Positions 39,088-50,866 of a stretch of 64,000 nucleotides of DNA are shown in pieces. This DNA is from Pectobacterium sp. CFBP8739 (GTDB taxonomy: Bacteria > Pseudomonadota > Gammaproteobacteria > Enterobacterales > Enterobacteriaceae), in the NCBI RefSeq assembly GCF_013449375.1, contig NZ_JACDRR010000006.1:298615-362614 (forward strand), read 5' to 3'. Below the pieces are notes generated by a model. The model ran no database searches, was not told the origin of the DNA, and saw only the letters and a list, made by a program, of their open reading frames with translations. The position numbers were made by a program, and so were the translations under genes. The stretch's first letter is position 1, and each line of letters opens with the position of its first letter.

Positions 39088-40917
39088 ATGACTACTCCGG
39101 TTTCCCCCACTTCATTGCTTCCGCTGAGTGCGGAGCAATTAACGCGTTTACAGGCGGCAACCGGTGATTTCTCATCGACGCAGCTGGCCTGGCTATCTGG
39201 CTATTTCTGGGGACTGGTTCAGCAGCCTGGGAATGTGCAGCCGGGGGCGATAACCGCCACGGCAACGACCGCCGCCGCAGTCACGGTGCCAGTACAAACG
39301 ATCACACTGATCTCCGCCTCACAGACTGGCAATGCGCGCCGGGTCGCGGAACAACTGCGTGACGATCTGCTGGCGGCCAAGCTGTCCGTCAATCTGGTCA
39401 ATGCGGGTGATTACAAGTTCAAGCAAATCGGGCAGGAAAAACTGCTGCTGATCGTGACGTCGACGCAGGGGGAAGGGGAGCCGCCGGAAGAGGCGGTCGC
39501 GCTGCATAAGTTCCTGCTGTCCAAAAAAGCGCCGGCGCTGAAAGACACGGCATTTGCCGTGTTTGGTCTGGGTGATACCTCTTACGAATTCTTCAGCAAG
39601 GCAGGTAAGGATTTCGACAGCCGTCTGGCTGAGTTAGGCGCTGAACGTCTGCTGGATCGCGTTGATGCCGATGTGGATTATCAGGTGCTGGCCGAGCAAT
39701 GGCGCCGTCAGTTAGTTGATATTTTGCAAGCGCGTGTGCCGGTGCAGGGAACGGCGGTAGCACAGCTCGCTTCTCAAGGGGCACTGGATGAAATTACCAG
39801 CAGCCCATACAGCAAAGCGTCTCCGCTGCATGCCACGTTTGCGGTGAACCAGAAAATCACCGGACGTAACTCCGAAAAAGATGTTCGCCATATTGAGATC
39901 GATCTCGGGGATTCCGGTTTGCGTTATCAGCCAGGTGATGCGCTGGGCGTGTGGTTTGATAACGATCCCGCGTTGGTGCAGGAACTACTGGAGTTGCTGT
40001 GGCTAAAGGGTGATGAGTCTGTCAGCGTTGACGGCAAGACGCTGCCATTATCGCAGGCGCTGAAAAGCCACTTTGAGCTGACGCAGAACACCGCGCCGAT
40101 CGTTGAGAAATATGCGGCACTGTCTCGTAATGAAACACTGCTGTCGCTGATAGCCGATAAACCTGCGCTGCAACAGTTTGCACAGCGTACGCCGCTGGTG
40201 GATATGGTGCGACAGGCACCGACTGAACTGACGGCGGAGCAACTGCTGGGTCTGCTGCGTCCGCTGACGCCGCGTCTTTATTCCATTGCCTCGTCGCAGG
40301 CGGAAGTCGAAAGCGAAGTGCACATCACTGTGGGCGTGGTGCGCTATGACTACGAAGGGCGCGCGCGTGCGGGTGGCGCATCCAGCTATCTGGCCGACAG
40401 GCTGAGCGAAGATGATGAAATCCGCGTCTTCATCGAACACAACGATAACTTCCGTCTGCCTGCGAATTCCGACACGCCGGTCATCATGATTGGGCCAGGC
40501 ACGGGGATTGCGCCGTTCCGCGCCTTTATGCAGCAGCGCGATGCCGAAGGGGCAGAAGGGAAAAACTGGCTATTCTTTGGTAACCCACACTTCACGGAAG
40601 ATTTTCTGTATCAGGTTGAATGGCAGCGCTACGTTAAAGACGGTCTGCTGACCCATATCGATCTGGCGTGGTCGCGCGATCAGGCACACAAAATCTATGT
40701 ACAGGACAAACTGCGCGAAAAAGGCGCAGAAGTCTGGCGCTGGATTCAGGACGGGGCGCACCTGTATGTGTGTGGTGATGCCAACCGTATGGCCAAAGAC
40801 GTCGAGCAGGCGCTGTTGGATGTAATAGTTGAGCATGGCGGCATGGACAGTGAACAGGCCGATGAATTTTTAAGTGACCTGCGCCTTGAGCGCCGTTATC
40901 AGCGAGATGTGTACTAA
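39088..40917 (+). CDS. cysJ: Sulfite reductase [NADPH] flavoprotein alpha subunit
   Basis: The flavoprotein subunit passes electrons from NADPH through FAD and FMN to CysI for reduction of sulfite to sulfide. The 609-residue protein has an N-terminal flavodoxin domain ([27 protein letters not shown]), a FAD domain (RLYSIASSQ) and an NADPH domain ([16 protein letters not shown]) ending RYQRDVY. It is about ten residues longer than in E. coli because of an alanine/threonine-rich linker near residue 55. Its stop codon overlaps the cysI start (TAATG). Confidence 0.97.
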   Translation: MTTPVSPTSLLPLSAEQLTRLQAATGDFSSTQLAWLSGYFWGLVQQPGNVQPGAITATATTAAAVTVPVQTITLISASQTGNARRVAEQLRDDLLAAKLSVNLVNAGDYKFKQIGQEKLLLIVTSTQGEGEPPEEAVALHKFLLSKKAPALKDTAFAVFGLGDTSYEFFSKAGKDFDSRLAELGAERLLDRVDADVDYQVLAEQWRRQLVDILQARVPVQGTAVAQLASQGALDEITSSPYSKASPLHATFAVNQKITGRNSEKDVRHIEIDLGDSGLRYQPGDALGVWFDNDPALVQELLELLWLKGDESVSVDGKTLPLSQALKSHFELTQNTAPIVEKYAALSRNETLLSLIADKPALQQFAQRTPLVDMVRQAPTELTAEQLLGLLRPLTPRLYSIASSQAEVESEVHITVGVVRYDYEGRARAGGASSYLADRLSEDDEIRVFIEHNDNFRLPANSDTPVIMIGPGTGIAPFRAFMQQRDAEGAEGKNWLFFGNPHFTEDFLYQVEWQRYVKDGLLTHIDLAWSRDQAHKIYVQDKLREKGAEVWRWIQDGAHLYVCGDANRMAKDVEQALLDVIVEHGGMDSEQADEFLSDLRLERRYQRDVY

Positions 40918-42650
40918 TGAGTGAAAAATACGTTTTCAGTGAAAAACACCCTGGTCCGTTGGTGGTAGAAGGGAAACTCGCTGATGCTGAGCGCATGAAG
41001 CTGGCAAGTCACTTTCTGCGCGGCACGATTGCTGAAGACCTGAATGATGGTCTGACTGGCGGCTTCAACGGCGATAACTTTCTGCTGATCCGCTTCCACG
41101 GGATGTATCAACAGGATGACCGTGATATTCGCGCTGAGCGTGCCGAACAGAAGCTGGAACCGCGCCATGCGATGATGTTGCGCTGCCGTTTACCCGGCGG
41201 GGTGATGACGCCGGAACAGTGGCTGGGAATCGATAAATTTGCCAGCGAAAGTACACTGTACGGCAGTATTCGTATTACTAACCGTCAGACTTTTCAGTTT
41301 CACGGCATTCTGAAACCGAACGTGAAACCGGTGCATCAACTGCTGAATCGTCTTGGGCTGGATGGGCTGGCAACGGCAAACGATGTGAATCGTAACGTGC
41401 TGTGTACGTCCAACCCAGTGGAATCTGAGCTGCATCAGCAGGCGTACGAGTGGGCGAAAAAGATCTCTGAGCATTTGCTGCCGCGCACGCGCGCCTATGC
41501 CGAGATCTGGATGGATCAGGAAAAGGTCGCGACGACGGATGAAGAGCCGATTCTGGGGGCGACGTATCTGCCGCGTAAGTTCAAAACCACGGTGGTGATC
41601 CCGCCGCAGAATGATGTTGATCTGCACGCCAACGATCTTAACTTTATTGCGATTGCTGATAACGGCCAATTGGTGGGCTTCAACGTGTTGGTGGGGGGCG
41701 GGTTATCTATCGCGCACGGCGATAAGGCGACCTATCCACGAACTGCCAGTGAACTGGGCTATATTTCGATTGAACATACATTGGCGATTGCCGAAGCGGT
41801 GGTGACAACACAGCGTGATTGGGGTAACCGTACCAACCGTAAAAACGCGAAAACCAAATACACGCTGGAGCGTGTGGGTGTCGAGAACTTCAAGCAAGAA
41901 GTGGAAGCGCGTGCCGGTGTGAAATTTGAAGCCGTACGTCCTTATGAATTCACCGGACGTGGCGATCGTATTGGCTGGGTAAAAGGCATCGACAATAAAT
42001 GGCACCTGACGCTGTTTATCGAAAATGGCCGTATTCTGGATTATCCAGGGCGCCCGTTGAAAACGGGTCTGGCGGAAATCGCTAAAATCCATAAAGGGGA
42101 TTTCCGCTTAACGGCGAACCAGAATTTGATCATCGCGGGCGTTCCTGCGCGCAGTAAAGCGAAGATTGAGGCGCTGGCACGTGAACACGGTTTGATTGAT
42201 GACGGCGTCAGCGAGCAGCGCAAGAATTCGATGGCCTGCGTGTCGTTCCCGACCTGTCCGCTGGCAATGGCGGAAGCAGAGCGTTTCCTGCCAGAGTTCG
42301 TCACGAAAGTGGAAGACATCATGCAGCAGCACGGCGTGGGGGATGAACATATCGTTCTGCGCGTCACGGGCTGCCCGAACGGCTGCGGCCGCGCGATGCT
42401 GGCAGAAATCGGTCTGGTGGGCAAAGCCGTGGGGCGTTATAACCTGCATCTGGGCGGGAATCGCGAGGGAACACGCATTCCGCGTATGTATCGCGAGAAC
42501 ATTAATGAAACCGAGATCCTGGCAGAAATCGATCGGCTTATCGGGCTATGGGCGCAGGATCGCCAGCCGAATGAAGGCTTTGGTGATTTCACCATTCGTA
42601 CCAACATCATTAAACCGGTGCTGGATCCCGCCCGTGATTTTTATGACTGA
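40917..42650 (+). CDS. cysI: Sulfite reductase hemoprotein beta subunit
   Basis: CysI holds the siroheme and 4Fe-4S centre that reduce sulfite to sulfide in six electron steps. The 577-residue protein has the duplicated nitrite/sulfite reductase fold and the four cluster cysteines in [10 protein letters not shown] and GCPNGCGRA. It overlaps the cysJ stop by one base and is followed 12 bp later by cysH, with an AGGAGA site ahead of cysH. Confidence 0.97.
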   Translation: MSEKYVFSEKHPGPLVVEGKLADAERMKLASHFLRGTIAEDLNDGLTGGFNGDNFLLIRFHGMYQQDDRDIRAERAEQKLEPRHAMMLRCRLPGGVMTPEQWLGIDKFASESTLYGSIRITNRQTFQFHGILKPNVKPVHQLLNRLGLDGLATANDVNRNVLCTSNPVESELHQQAYEWAKKISEHLLPRTRAYAEIWMDQEKVATTDEEPILGATYLPRKFKTTVVIPPQNDVDLHANDLNFIAIADNGQLVGFNVLVGGGLSIAHGDKATYPRTASELGYISIEHTLAIAEAVVTTQRDWGNRTNRKNAKTKYTLERVGVENFKQEVEARAGVKFEAVRPYEFTGRGDRIGWVKGIDNKWHLTLFIENGRILDYPGRPLKTGLAEIAKIHKGDFRLTANQNLIIAGVPARSKAKIEALAREHGLIDDGVSEQRKNSMACVSFPTCPLAMAEAERFLPEFVTKVEDIMQQHGVGDEHIVLRVTGCPNGCGRAMLAEIGLVGKAVGRYNLHLGGNREGTRIPRMYRENINETEILAEIDRLIGLWAQDRQPNEGFGDFTIRTNIIKPVLDPARDFYD

Positions 42651-42662
42651 CAGGAGAACCTG

Positions 42663-43397
42663 ATGGCCGAATTTAACCTTGAAGCGCTCAACGCATTACC
42701 GAAAGCGGAGCAGGCGGCAGCGCTCGCTGTCGTGAATGGTCAGCTTGAACAACTGTCGGCGCAGGAAAGGGTGAGCTGGGCGCTGGAGAATCTGCCGGGC
42801 GACTATGTTTTGTCGTCCAGCTTCGGCATTCAGGCTGCGATATCGCTGCATCTGGTGACGCAGCAACGGCCGGATATTCCGGTCATTCTCACTGATACGG
42901 GCTATCTGTTTCCTGAAACCTATCAGTTTATTGATGCGCTGACGGAGCAGTTGAAGCTGAATCTGCACGTGTTTCGCGCTGCTGAATCTCCGGCCTGGCA
43001 AGAGGCACGCTACGGTAAGCTGTGGGAACAGGGCGTGGAAGGCATCGAGCGCTACAACCAACTGAATAAAGTCGAGCCGATGAATCGGGCGCTGAGCGAA
43101 TTAAAGGCGAAAACGTGGTTTGCTGGCCTGCGCCGCGAGCAGTCCGGCAGCCGAGGCGAATTACCGGTGCTGGCGATTCAGCGTGGCGTCTTCAAATTCC
43201 TGCCGATTATCGATTGGGATAACCGCACGGTGTATCAATATCTGAAAGAAAATGGCCTGAGTTATCACCCGCTGTGGGATCAGGGCTATCTGTCTGTTGG
43301 CGATACCCACACTACCCGCAAATGGGAACCGGGCATGAGTGAAGAGGAAACCCGCTTCTTCGGCCTGAAACGCGAATGTGGGCTGCACGAAGGGTAA
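42663..43397 (+). CDS. cysH: Phosphoadenosine phosphosulfate (PAPS) reductase
   Basis: CysH reduces PAPS to sulfite with thioredoxin, providing the substrate of CysJI. The 244-residue protein has the adenine nucleotide alpha-hydrolase fold with SSSFGIQAA, the DTGYLFPET motif, [10 protein letters not shown] and the C-terminal catalytic ECGLHEG. It lacks the extra CC pairs of iron-sulfur APS reductases, so it is the PAPS type. A strong terminator follows. Confidence 0.97.
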   Translation: MAEFNLEALNALPKAEQAAALAVVNGQLEQLSAQERVSWALENLPGDYVLSSSFGIQAAISLHLVTQQRPDIPVILTDTGYLFPETYQFIDALTEQLKLNLHVFRAAESPAWQEARYGKLWEQGVEGIERYNQLNKVEPMNRALSELKAKTWFAGLRREQSGSRGELPVLAIQRGVFKFLPIIDWDNRTVYQYLKENGLSYHPLWDQGYLSVGDTHTTRKWEPGMSEEETRFFGLKRECGLHEG

Positions 43398-43401
43398 ATA
43401 G

Positions 43402-43426
43402 AAACCGGGCACCGCCCGGTTTTTTA
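43402..43426 (+). terminator. cysJIH terminator
   Basis: An 8-bp stem AACCGGGC/GCCCGGTT with a 3-base loop and a run of six Ts lies 5 bases past the cysH stop. It separates cysJIH from the cysG-cysDNC unit. Confidence 0.9.
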
Positions 43427-43557
43427 TCGATTGAATAACGCTTGTGAACGCATTGTTATTCCATTACGGAACTTGTCATTCCAATTCGGCATTTCATAAG
43501 TGTTCTGTCCTCACCGTATAGTCGCATTATCTACTTTTTTGCTTAGTTAAGGCGATT

Positions 43558-45000
43558 GTGAACTATCTCCCTATATTTGCCGATCTTCGTCAGCGTCCGG
43601 TACTGGTTGTCGGCGGCGGCGAGGTTGCTACGCGCAAAATCGATCTACTGCAACGCGCGGGTGCGGAGGTAAAAATTGTCGCGCAGGCGCTGGCCGAACC
43701 GTTGGCTGTGCAGCATCAGGCCGGGCAGGTTGAATGGCTGGCGCAGGTTTTTACGCCTGATTTGCTCTCTGGCGTGTTTCTGGTGATTGCCGCTACGGAT
43801 GACGCTGAGCTGAATTCCGCGGTGTTTGAGGCGGCCAATCAGCGCCATTTGCTGGTGAACGTGGTGGACGATCAGCCGAAGTGTTCGTTTATTTTCCCTT
43901 CGATTGTCGATCGCTCTCCGCTGGTGGTGGCGATTTCCTCCGGCGGTCAGGCGCCCGTACTGGCGCGTTTGCTGCGTGAAAAGCTGGAATCCTTACTGCC
44001 GACCAGTCTGGGCACGATGGCAGACATCGCCGGAAGCTGGCGTGACAGGATTAAAACTCGGCTGCATTCGATGCCGGCACGCCGTCGTTTTTGGGAACGG
44101 CTGTTTGTCGGGCGTTTTGCTGCACTGGTTTCTGCCGGACAGTTGGCGCAGGCCGAAGACGAATTGCAACAGCAACTGGTTAATCAGCAAGACGAGCAAC
44201 AACTGCCTGCGGCAGCACGTGGTGAAGTGGCGCTGGTTGGCGCAGGCCCCGGTGATGCTGGGTTGCTGACGCTGCGTGGATTACAAGTGATGCAGCAGGC
44301 GGACGTGGTGCTGTATGACCATCTGGTCAGCCCCGACGTGCTGGATCTGGTGCGCCGCGATGCCGAACGCATTTGCGTCGGAAAGCGCGCCAGTGCGCAT
44401 TCGCTACCGCAGGATGAGATTAACCAACTGTTGGTGACGCTGGCGCAGGAAGGTAAGCGGGTAGTTCGCCTGAAAGGGGGGGACCCTTTCATCTTTGGCC
44501 GCGGCGGTGAAGAGCTGCAAACGGTGGCACAGGCCGGGATTTCGTTTCAAGTTGTGCCTGGTGTGACGGCAGCGGCAGGTGTGACGGCATATGCGGGGAT
44601 TCCGCTGACGCACCGTGACTACGCACAGAGCGTGCTTTTTATTACTGGTCACTGTCGTCCAGATGGCGATGAACTGGACTGGTCAACACTGGCGCGCGGA
44701 CGTCAGACGCTGGCGATTTATATGGGAACGATGAAAGCGGCGGAAATTGCACAGCAGCTTATCGCGCATGGCCGTTCATCACAGACCCCTGTTGCGGTAA
44801 TCAGTCGTGGCACTCGACACGATCAGCAGGTGCAAATCGGCACGCTGCAAGAGTTAGAACATTTGGCACGGCAAGCGCCGACTCCGGCGCTGCTTGTGAT
44901 TGGCGAGGTGGTGGATTTACACCATCAGATTGCCTGGTTTGGTCAGACAACGCCGACGGTGCCGCAAGACAGCCGCCCAGCGGTAGTAAACTTGGCTTAA
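43558..45000 (+). CDS. cysG: Siroheme synthase CysG
   Basis: A fused enzyme that makes siroheme, the cofactor of CysI, from uroporphyrinogen III. The N-terminal half ([24 protein letters not shown] and the [22 protein letters not shown] segment) is the precorrin-2 dehydrogenase/ferrochelatase; the C-terminal half ([32 protein letters not shown]) is the SAM-dependent methyltransferase. The 480 residues begin at GTG after a weak ribosome site. In E. coli cysG lies with nirBDC; here it sits between cysJIH and cysDNC, 9 bp before cysD, so it is dedicated to assimilation and likely shares CysB control. Confidence 0.95.
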   Translation: MNYLPIFADLRQRPVLVVGGGEVATRKIDLLQRAGAEVKIVAQALAEPLAVQHQAGQVEWLAQVFTPDLLSGVFLVIAATDDAELNSAVFEAANQRHLLVNVVDDQPKCSFIFPSIVDRSPLVVAISSGGQAPVLARLLREKLESLLPTSLGTMADIAGSWRDRIKTRLHSMPARRRFWERLFVGRFAALVSAGQLAQAEDELQQQLVNQQDEQQLPAAARGEVALVGAGPGDAGLLTLRGLQVMQQADVVLYDHLVSPDVLDLVRRDAERICVGKRASAHSLPQDEINQLLVTLAQEGKRVVRLKGGDPFIFGRGGEELQTVAQAGISFQVVPGVTAAAGVTAYAGIPLTHRDYAQSVLFITGHCRPDGDELDWSTLARGRQTLAIYMGTMKAAEIAQQLIAHGRSSQTPVAVISRGTRHDQQVQIGTLQELEHLARQAPTPALLVIGEVVDLHHQIAWFGQTTPTVPQDSRPAVVNLA

Positions 45001-45009
45001 GGAAAGGGT

Positions 45010-45918
45010 ATGGACGAGAAACGACTCACGCATTTACGGCAACTTGAAGCCGAAAGCATTCACATCATCCGCGAAGTGGCGGCCGAGTTCAGCAATCCGG
45101 TGATGATGTACTCCATCGGTAAAGACTCTTCGGTGATGCTGCATCTGGCACGCAAGGCGTTCTATCCGGGTTCGCTGCCTTTCCCGCTGCTACACGTTGA
45201 TACCGGTTGGAAATTTCGTGAAATGTACGAATTCCGCGACCGGACGGCGAAGGCCTACGGCTGTGAGCTGTTGGTACACCGTAACCCGCAGGGCGAAGCA
45301 CTGGGGATTAACCCTTTTGTACACGGCAGCGCCAAGCATACCGACATCATGAAAACCGAAGGGCTGAAGCAGGCGCTGGATAAATACGGTTTTGATGCCG
45401 CGTTTGGCGGCGCGCGTCGTGATGAAGAAAAATCGCGTGCCAAAGAGCGCATTTACTCCTTCCGCGACCGTTTCCACCGTTGGGATCCGAAGAATCAACG
45501 CCCGGAACTGTGGCATAACTACAACGGCCAGATTAACAAAGGCGAAAGCATCCGCGTTTTCCCGCTCTCCAACTGGACCGAACTGGATATCTGGCAATAT
45601 ATCTATCTGGAAAATATCGAGATTGTCCCGCTCTATCTGGCCGCGCCACGCCCGGTGCTAGAGCGCGATGGCATGTTGCTGATGGTAGATGACGATCGTA
45701 TTGACTTGCAACCGGGTGAAGTTATCGAACAACGCATGGTGCGCTTCCGCACGCTAGGCTGCTGGCCGCTGACGGGCGCGGTGGCATCCGAGGCGCAGAC
45801 GCTACCGGAAATCATTGAAGAGATGCTGGTTTCCACGACCAGTGAGCGTCAGGGAAGGGTAATTGACCGCGATCAGGCCGGTTCAATGGAACTGAAAAAG
45901 CGTCAAGGGTATTTCTGA
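45010..45918 (+). CDS. cysD: Sulfate adenylyltransferase subunit 2
   Basis: CysD with CysN makes adenosine phosphosulfate (APS) from ATP and sulfate. The 302-residue product is a PAPS-reductase-like alpha-hydrolase with the PP-loop [22 protein letters not shown] and [15 protein letters not shown]. It starts 9 bp after the cysG stop with GGAAAGG upstream and is followed 11 bp later by cysN. Confidence 0.97.
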   Translation: MDEKRLTHLRQLEAESIHIIREVAAEFSNPVMMYSIGKDSSVMLHLARKAFYPGSLPFPLLHVDTGWKFREMYEFRDRTAKAYGCELLVHRNPQGEALGINPFVHGSAKHTDIMKTEGLKQALDKYGFDAAFGGARRDEEKSRAKERIYSFRDRFHRWDPKNQRPELWHNYNGQINKGESIRVFPLSNWTELDIWQYIYLENIEIVPLYLAAPRPVLERDGMLLMVDDDRIDLQPGEVIEQRMVRFRTLGCWPLTGAVASEAQTLPEIIEEMLVSTTSERQGRVIDRDQAGSMELKKRQGYF

Positions 45919-45929
45919 GGAATCGTCGA

Positions 45930-47420
45930 ATGAGCCAAACTTCGTTAAAAGATACAGTTGCGGAAAACGCGGCTGAGAAAGATGCCGTCGTCATCAATAA
46001 TGCGATTGCACAGCAGATTGCCGAGCAGGGTGGTGTGGAAGCCTATTTACATGCACAGCAGGATAAAACGCTGCTGCGTTTCCTGACCTGCGGCAGCGTC
46101 GACGATGGAAAAAGTACGCTGATTGGCCGTTTGCTGCACGATACGCGCCAAATTTATGAAGATCAGCTCAGCACGCTGCACAATGACAGCAAACGTCTGG
46201 GAACGCAGGGCGAAAAGCTGGATCTGGCACTGCTGGTCGATGGGCTTCAGGCCGAGCGTGAACAGGGCATCACGATTGACGTGGCCTACCGCTATTTTTC
46301 GACGGAAAAACGCAAATTTATCATCGCCGATACGCCAGGACACGAGCAGTACACTCGCAACATGGCGACCGGCGCATCAACCTGTGAGCTGGCGATTCTG
46401 CTGATTGACGCTCGCAAAGGTGTATTGGATCAAACCCGTCGCCACAGCTTTATTGCGACCCTGCTGGGGATTCGCGATCTGGTGGTGGCGGTGAATAAAA
46501 TGGATCTGGTTGATTATCAGCAAACGGTATTTGAGCAGTTTAAGCAGGATTATCTGGATTTTGCTCAGCAACTGCCTACCGACCTAAATATCACTTTTGT
46601 GCCGATTTCCGCATTGGATGGCGACAATGTTGCCACGCCAAGCACGGCGATGAGCTGGTATACCGGCCCGACGTTGTTAGGTGTGTTAGAAACGGTAAAT
46701 GTGGCGCAGCGTAGCCTCGAACAGCCAATGCGCTTCCCAGTGCAGTATGTTAACCGTCCGAATCTGGATTTTCGCGGCTACGCGGGCACGCTGGCATCTG
46801 GCATTATCCGCGTTGGGCAGCGGGTTAAGGTGCTGCCGTCCGGCGTAGAATCCACTGTCAGCCGTATTGTGACCTTTGACGGTGATTTACCGCAGGCGCA
46901 GGCAGGTGAAGCCATTACGCTGGTGCTGGCGGACGAGATTGACATTAGCCGTGGCGATCTGCTGGTCGATAGCAGTGAATCGCTGAAAGCAGTGCAACAT
47001 GCGCTGGTGGATGTCGTCTGGATGGCGGAACAGCCACTGGTGCCGGGACAGAGTTACGACATCAAGATTGGCGGCAAAAAAACGCGTGCTCGGGTCGAGA
47101 ATATTCAGTATCAGGTTGAGATTAATACGCTAACGCAGCGCGTCGCGGAGAACCTGCCGCTGAATGGCATCGGTTCGGTTGAGCTGATTTTTGATGAGAC
47201 GCTGGTGCTGGACAACTATCAGCACAACGCGGTAACCGGTGGCATGATCTTTATCGATCGTCTGAGCAACGTCACGGTGGGGGCCGGTTTGGTAAGGGAA
47301 CCTATCGAGCAGGTGTATCAGGAGCCGGGCGCGTACAGCGCGTTTGAGCTGGAACTGAATGCGCTGGTGCGTCGTCACTTCCCGCATTGGGGTGCGCGCG
47401 ACCTACTGGGGGGCAAATAA
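45930..47420 (+). CDS. cysN: Sulfate adenylyltransferase subunit 1 (GTPase)
   Basis: CysN is the regulatory GTPase that drives APS formation by CysD. The 496-residue protein has an N-terminal extension (about 40 residues) before an EF-Tu-like G domain: [12 protein letters not shown] (P-loop), [17 protein letters not shown] and NKMDLVD, followed by two beta-barrel domains. cysC begins one base past its stop. Confidence 0.97.
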   Translation: MSQTSLKDTVAENAAEKDAVVINNAIAQQIAEQGGVEAYLHAQQDKTLLRFLTCGSVDDGKSTLIGRLLHDTRQIYEDQLSTLHNDSKRLGTQGEKLDLALLVDGLQAEREQGITIDVAYRYFSTEKRKFIIADTPGHEQYTRNMATGASTCELAILLIDARKGVLDQTRRHSFIATLLGIRDLVVAVNKMDLVDYQQTVFEQFKQDYLDFAQQLPTDLNITFVPISALDGDNVATPSTAMSWYTGPTLLGVLETVNVAQRSLEQPMRFPVQYVNRPNLDFRGYAGTLASGIIRVGQRVKVLPSGVESTVSRIVTFDGDLPQAQAGEAITLVLADEIDISRGDLLVDSSESLKAVQHALVDVVWMAEQPLVPGQSYDIKIGGKKTRARVENIQYQVEINTLTQRVAENLPLNGIGSVELIFDETLVLDNYQHNAVTGGMIFIDRLSNVTVGAGLVREPIEQVYQEPGAYSAFELELNALVRRHFPHWGARDLLGGK

Positions 47421-47421
47421 C

Positions 47422-48039
47422 GTGTCTTTACGCGATGAACCGACTGACGAGAACGTCGTCTGGCATGCGCACGATGTCACCCGTGAGTCGCGCGAAAAGT
47501 TGCATGGTCATCAAGGCGTGGTTATCTGGTTTACTGGGCTGTCAGGTTCCGGTAAATCCACGCTGGCAGGGGCGTTGGAGCAGGCGCTACACGCTCGCGG
47601 CGTCAGCACTTACCTGCTGGACGGCGACAACGTCCGGCACGGTTTGTGCCGTGATTTGGGCTTCACCGACGACGATCGGCGAGAGAACATTCGCCGCGTG
47701 GGGGAAGTCGCCAAACTGATGGTGGATGCCGGTCTGGTGGTGCTGACCGCGTTTATCTCGCCGCACCGCGCCGAGCGCAAAATGGTGCAGGATTTACTGG
47801 GCGAAGGGCAGTTCATTGAAGTCTTCGTCGATACGCCGTTAGCGACCTGTGAAGCGCGCGATCCTAAAGGGTTGTATAAAAAAGCCCGCGCGGGAGAGTT
47901 GCGTAATTTCACGGGGATCGACTCGGCGTATGAAGCGCCGGAAGCGCCTGATAGTCACTTGGATGGCGAACAATTAGTAACAAATTTGACAGAGCAATTG
48001 TTAGATCTGCTTGGCAAGAGAGCTATTATCAAGCTCTGA
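47422..48039 (+). CDS. cysC: Adenylylsulfate kinase
   Basis: CysC phosphorylates APS to PAPS, the substrate of CysH. The protein of 205 residues has the P-loop [18 protein letters not shown], the acceptor region [10 protein letters not shown] and a [11 protein letters not shown] segment. The frame is open from 47359 inside cysN, but the GTG at 47422 gives the family N-terminus ([14 protein letters not shown]), preceded by a GGGGGG-rich ribosome site at the end of cysN. Confidence 0.95.
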   Translation: MSLRDEPTDENVVWHAHDVTRESREKLHGHQGVVIWFTGLSGSGKSTLAGALEQALHARGVSTYLLDGDNVRHGLCRDLGFTDDDRRENIRRVGEVAKLMVDAGLVVLTAFISPHRAERKMVQDLLGEGQFIEVFVDTPLATCEARDPKGLYKKARAGELRNFTGIDSAYEAPEAPDSHLDGEQLVTNLTEQLLDLLGKRAIIKL

Positions 48040-48086
48040 CACCCCCGTTTTTTTTTCACCGCGCTGTTGGGTGATGCAGGGGAAGA

Positions 48087-48431
48087 ATGGGAAAGATTAT
48101 GCAAAATGCCACGCAGTTAACGATTAGCAAGACTCGGCCAGTGCAAGAAGAGGATGACGGCGTTTCCTACCTGTTTATGGGGGCGGTGACGGGGTTCTCC
48201 TCCTATTGGTTGGCCTTTAGCATTCCCTTTCTGGTATACGGCTCCAATACCACGTTTTTCTTCATGCTCTACACCTGGCCGTTCTTTCTGGCGCTGATGC
48301 CATTTTCGGTGCTGGTGGGCGTCGGGTTTAGCTTTCTGCTGAGAGGCTATATTTTTTATACGCTTTTTGCGACGGGACTGACGGTGATCTGCCTGTTCTG
48401 GCTGGTATTTTCTTTTCTGACGGGGTGGTGA
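48087..48431 (+). CDS. ygbE: DUF3561 inner-membrane protein YgbE
   Basis: A small membrane protein of unknown function, 114 residues, with three hydrophobic helices (about 28-47, 52-78 and 88-112). Conserved stretches such as YGSNTTFFFMLYTWPFFLALMP match E. coli YgbE, which occupies the same position after cysC. It may start at 48087 or at the ATG four codons later (48099). It is 47 bp from cysC and likely shares its transcript. Confidence 0.88.
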   Translation: MGKIMQNATQLTISKTRPVQEEDDGVSYLFMGAVTGFSSYWLAFSIPFLVYGSNTTFFFMLYTWPFFLALMPFSVLVGVGFSFLLRGYIFYTLFATGLTVICLFWLVFSFLTGW

Positions 48432-48433
48432 AA

Positions 48434-48472
48434 AAGGCTGTCAGTTTAGAAGAGGCTGACAGCCTTGGTTTT
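48434..48472. terminator. Bidirectional terminator after ygbE
   Basis: An 11-bp inverted repeat (AAGGCTGTCAG / CTGACAGCCTT) lies just past the ygbE stop and ahead of the convergent ABC ATPase stop. It is flanked by A-rich sequence on the left and GGTTTT on the right, so it can serve both strands. Confidence 0.75.
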
Positions 48473-48488
48473 ACAATTTATAGCGTAT

Positions 48489-49211
48489 TTACAGTATCTT
48501 GCTTAGGAAAGCCTGCGTACGCGGGTTACTCGGATGAGTAAATATCTCCTCTGGCGTCCCCTGCTCCTGAATGATCCCTTGATCGATAAAGATCACTCTA
48601 TCAGCCACTTCTCTGGCAAAGGCCATTTCATGGGTCACGATGACCATAGTCATGCCTTCATTCGCCAGCGTTTTCATGACCGCCAGCACTTCGCCAACCA
48701 GTTCAGGGTCCAGCGCGGAGGTCGGTTCATCAAACAGCATGATCGTCGGTTCCATCGCTAGCGCGCGGGCAATTGCAACACGCTGCTGTTGACCACCGGA
48801 CAGGCTGTTCGGCCAGGCATCGATTTTATCCAGCAGACCAACCTTGCTGAGCAAGGCTTTAGCCCGTTCAACGGCCTGATCACGGGGCAATTTTTTCACA
48901 TCCATCGGCGCCATGATCACATTTTCCAACACTGTCATGTGCGGGAACAGGTTAAAGCGCTGAAATACCATACCCACGCTTTCGCGCATGCGATTGATAT
49001 CGGTTTTCTTATCGTGAATGGCAAAACCGTTGACCGTAATTTCGCCTGCCGACAGCGTCTCCAGCGCATTAATACAGCGCAGAAAGGTACTTTTTCCTGA
49101 ACCGGATGGGCCAATCAGGCAGAGCACTTCTTGAGGCGCGATGTCGCAGGAAATACCGCGCAGGACATGGGTATCGCCAAACTGTTTTTGCAGATTGTTA
49201 ACGTGAATCAC
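48489..49211 (-). CDS. Polar amino-acid ABC transporter, ATP-binding protein (GlnQ-like)
   Basis: The ATPase of a polar amino-acid uptake system, 240 residues. Walker A is GPSGSGKST, the signature is [15 protein letters not shown] and Walker B is [14 protein letters not shown]. The frame runs from 49280, but a GTG at 49211, overlapping the end of the permease gene, gives the usual 240-residue length and [11 protein letters not shown] start with GAGG ten bases upstream. Genes in order on the minus strand are binding protein, permease, ATPase. In E. coli this site (between ygbE and ftsB) is empty. Confidence 0.9.
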   Translation of the reverse strand: MIHVNNLQKQFGDTHVLRGISCDIAPQEVLCLIGPSGSGKSTFLRCINALETLSAGEITVNGFAIHDKKTDINRMRESVGMVFQRFNLFPHMTVLENVIMAPMDVKKLPRDQAVERAKALLSKVGLLDKIDAWPNSLSGGQQQRVAIARALAMEPTIMLFDEPTSALDPELVGEVLAVMKTLANEGMTMVIVTHEMAFAREVADRVIFIDQGIIQEQGTPEEIFTHPSNPRTQAFLSKIL

Positions 49212-49962
49212 TTTTGCCAAACCTCGTTTCCATGTGCCGCACCAGCAGAGAGAGCAGGAAGGTAATAACCCAATAGACAATGGAAATCGTCAGGTAGGGT
49301 TCCCAATACGTGGCGTAAGCGCCTGACACCGTGCGAGCGGCATAGGCGAGATCCGCCAATCCGATCGCCGAAGCCAGCGATGAATCTTTCACAATCGCGA
49401 TAGCGTTGTTACCCAGTGGCGGCAGCATGCGGCGAAAAGCCTGTGGCAGGATGACTTTCCGCATGGTGCGGCCATAGCTCATGCCGAGCGAGCGTGATGC
49501 TTCCATCTGACCACGGTCAATGGATTGAATACCGGCCCGGAATATCTCGGAGACATAGGCACCCGCATTCAACGTAATGGCCACTATGCAGGAGAGGAAT
49601 GCGCCGTAATCGGCACGCAGCGTGCGGGCAAAATCGACTGACATGATATTGCTAGTCACCAGCAATCCGTCGCGCGGGTTGATGAATAGTGGCACCAGAG
49701 CAAAGTGCACCACCATGATTTGTACAAACAGTGGTGTACCGCGAAAGGCGCTAATGTAGATGCGTACCGGCCATTGAACGCCGTAGTGCAGGATATATTT
49801 CCATGGGCCGTGCGGCGCTTGCGCTAAGCGGCCTAATCCGAGCGTTAATCCCCAGCAGGTGCCGAGAATGACACAGATAATGGTGCATTTGATGGTCATC
49901 CAGGTACCTTCCATAAATAGCGGGGCATACTCCTGAATGATCTCCCAACGAAATCCCGTCAA
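49198..49962 (-). CDS. Polar amino-acid ABC transporter, permease
   Basis: A 254-residue HisMQ/GlnP-type permease with about five membrane helices and the EAA loop [25 protein letters not shown]. It starts with TTG preceded by AAGGAAACGATC. A single permease gene is present, so the channel is probably a homodimer. It overlaps the ATPase gene by 14 bases and lies 133 bp after the binding protein gene, with a strong hairpin between. Confidence 0.9.
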   Translation of the reverse strand: MTGFRWEIIQEYAPLFMEGTWMTIKCTIICVILGTCWGLTLGLGRLAQAPHGPWKYILHYGVQWPVRIYISAFRGTPLFVQIMVVHFALVPLFINPRDGLLVTSNIMSVDFARTLRADYGAFLSCIVAITLNAGAYVSEIFRAGIQSIDRGQMEASRSLGMSYGRTMRKVILPQAFRRMLPPLGNNAIAIVKDSSLASAIGLADLAYAARTVSGAYATYWEPYLTISIVYWVITFLLSLLVRHMETRFGKSDSR

Positions 49963-50010
49963 GATCGTTTCCTTTTTTGAATAGGCTAACGTAATGATTC
50001 TTTTAAATTA

Positions 50011-50035
50011 AACCGGACAGGCAGGCTGTCCGGTT
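50011..50035 (-). other. Intercistronic stem-loop in the amino-acid ABC operon
   Basis: A perfect 10-bp inverted repeat (AACCGGACAG / CTGTCCGGTT) with a 5-base loop lies between the binding-protein and permease genes. On the minus strand it is followed by TAATTTAAAAG, so it could terminate part of the transcripts or protect the upstream mRNA, giving excess binding protein over membrane components. Confidence 0.7.
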
Positions 50036-50095
50036 AGTGCGACGTCTCGCGTGAGGCGATTGAGACCATGAGAGGTTCGCAGTGTATTGCAGGCG

Positions 50096-50866
50096 TTATT
50101 CTGCGGGTAAGGTCGGAACGTTGTTATCAAACCAGGTCTGATAGATTTTGGCGTAGGTGCCATCGGCAACGATTTTTTTCAGCCCAGCGTTAATCTTCTC
50201 ACGCAGTTGATCGTTGCCTTTCGCGACGGCGATCCCGAAATACTGGCGTTCAAATTTGGCGTCGGAAACCAGATTGAACTGTTTTTCAGGGTGAGTCTTA
50301 ATGTAAAACTTCACCACACCCACATCGCCAACCGCGGCACCCACGCCATCTTCATACAGCTCTTGTAACATTAACGGCGTGTTATCGAAGCGCTTAATCG
50401 ATGTACTGTTTTTCCCTAATACGTCAGAAACCACGACATCGGCGGTACTGGAGTTTACCACGCCCACTTTGTGATCTTTCAATGCGGCAATCGAGTCGAT
50501 CGTTGAGCCTTTAGGAACGACGATAGACTGTTCGGCAGGAAAGTACGGCGCGGAGAAATCGACCATTTGCTTACGTTTGTCGGTAATCGTGATACCTGAA
50601 ATGATAATGTCGCGGTCGCCGGAGTTGAGGGTCGCGAAGATCCCTTCCCACGGCGTATTGATCAGTTTGATATTAAAATTCTCCGCCTTGGCGATCGCTT
50701 TAATAATATCAATATCAAAGCCTTCCAGCTCTTTCTGCGCGTTTTCAAACTCGAAGGGGCGATAGGTACCGCCAGATCCGACAACATAAGTAGGCTCTGC
50801 GGCGAAGGCGCTGGTAGAGAGTGCGGTGGCGAAGATCGCACCAACAAATAACAGTTTCTTGAACAT
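50096..50866 (-). CDS. Polar amino-acid ABC transporter, periplasmic binding protein
   Basis: A 256-residue family 3 solute-binding protein. The signal peptide is MFKKLLFVGAIFATALSTSAFAA-type with cleavage near residue 22, and the mature part has the GGTYRPFEF start, GFDIDIIKAIA, DFSAPYF and the closing YAKIYQTWF of glutamine/arginine/cystine-type binders. The ligand cannot be fixed by sequence. A longer frame opens at 50944, but the ATG at 50866 starts the signal peptide and has AGGAGA five bases upstream. Confidence 0.9.
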   Translation of the reverse strand: MFKKLLFVGAIFATALSTSAFAAEPTYVVGSGGTYRPFEFENAQKELEGFDIDIIKAIAKAENFNIKLINTPWEGIFATLNSGDRDIIISGITITDKRKQMVDFSAPYFPAEQSIVVPKGSTIDSIAALKDHKVGVVNSSTADVVVSDVLGKNSTSIKRFDNTPLMLQELYEDGVGAAVGDVGVVKFYIKTHPEKQFNLVSDAKFERQYFGIAVAKGNDQLREKINAGLKKIVADGTYAKIYQTWFDNNVPTLPAE

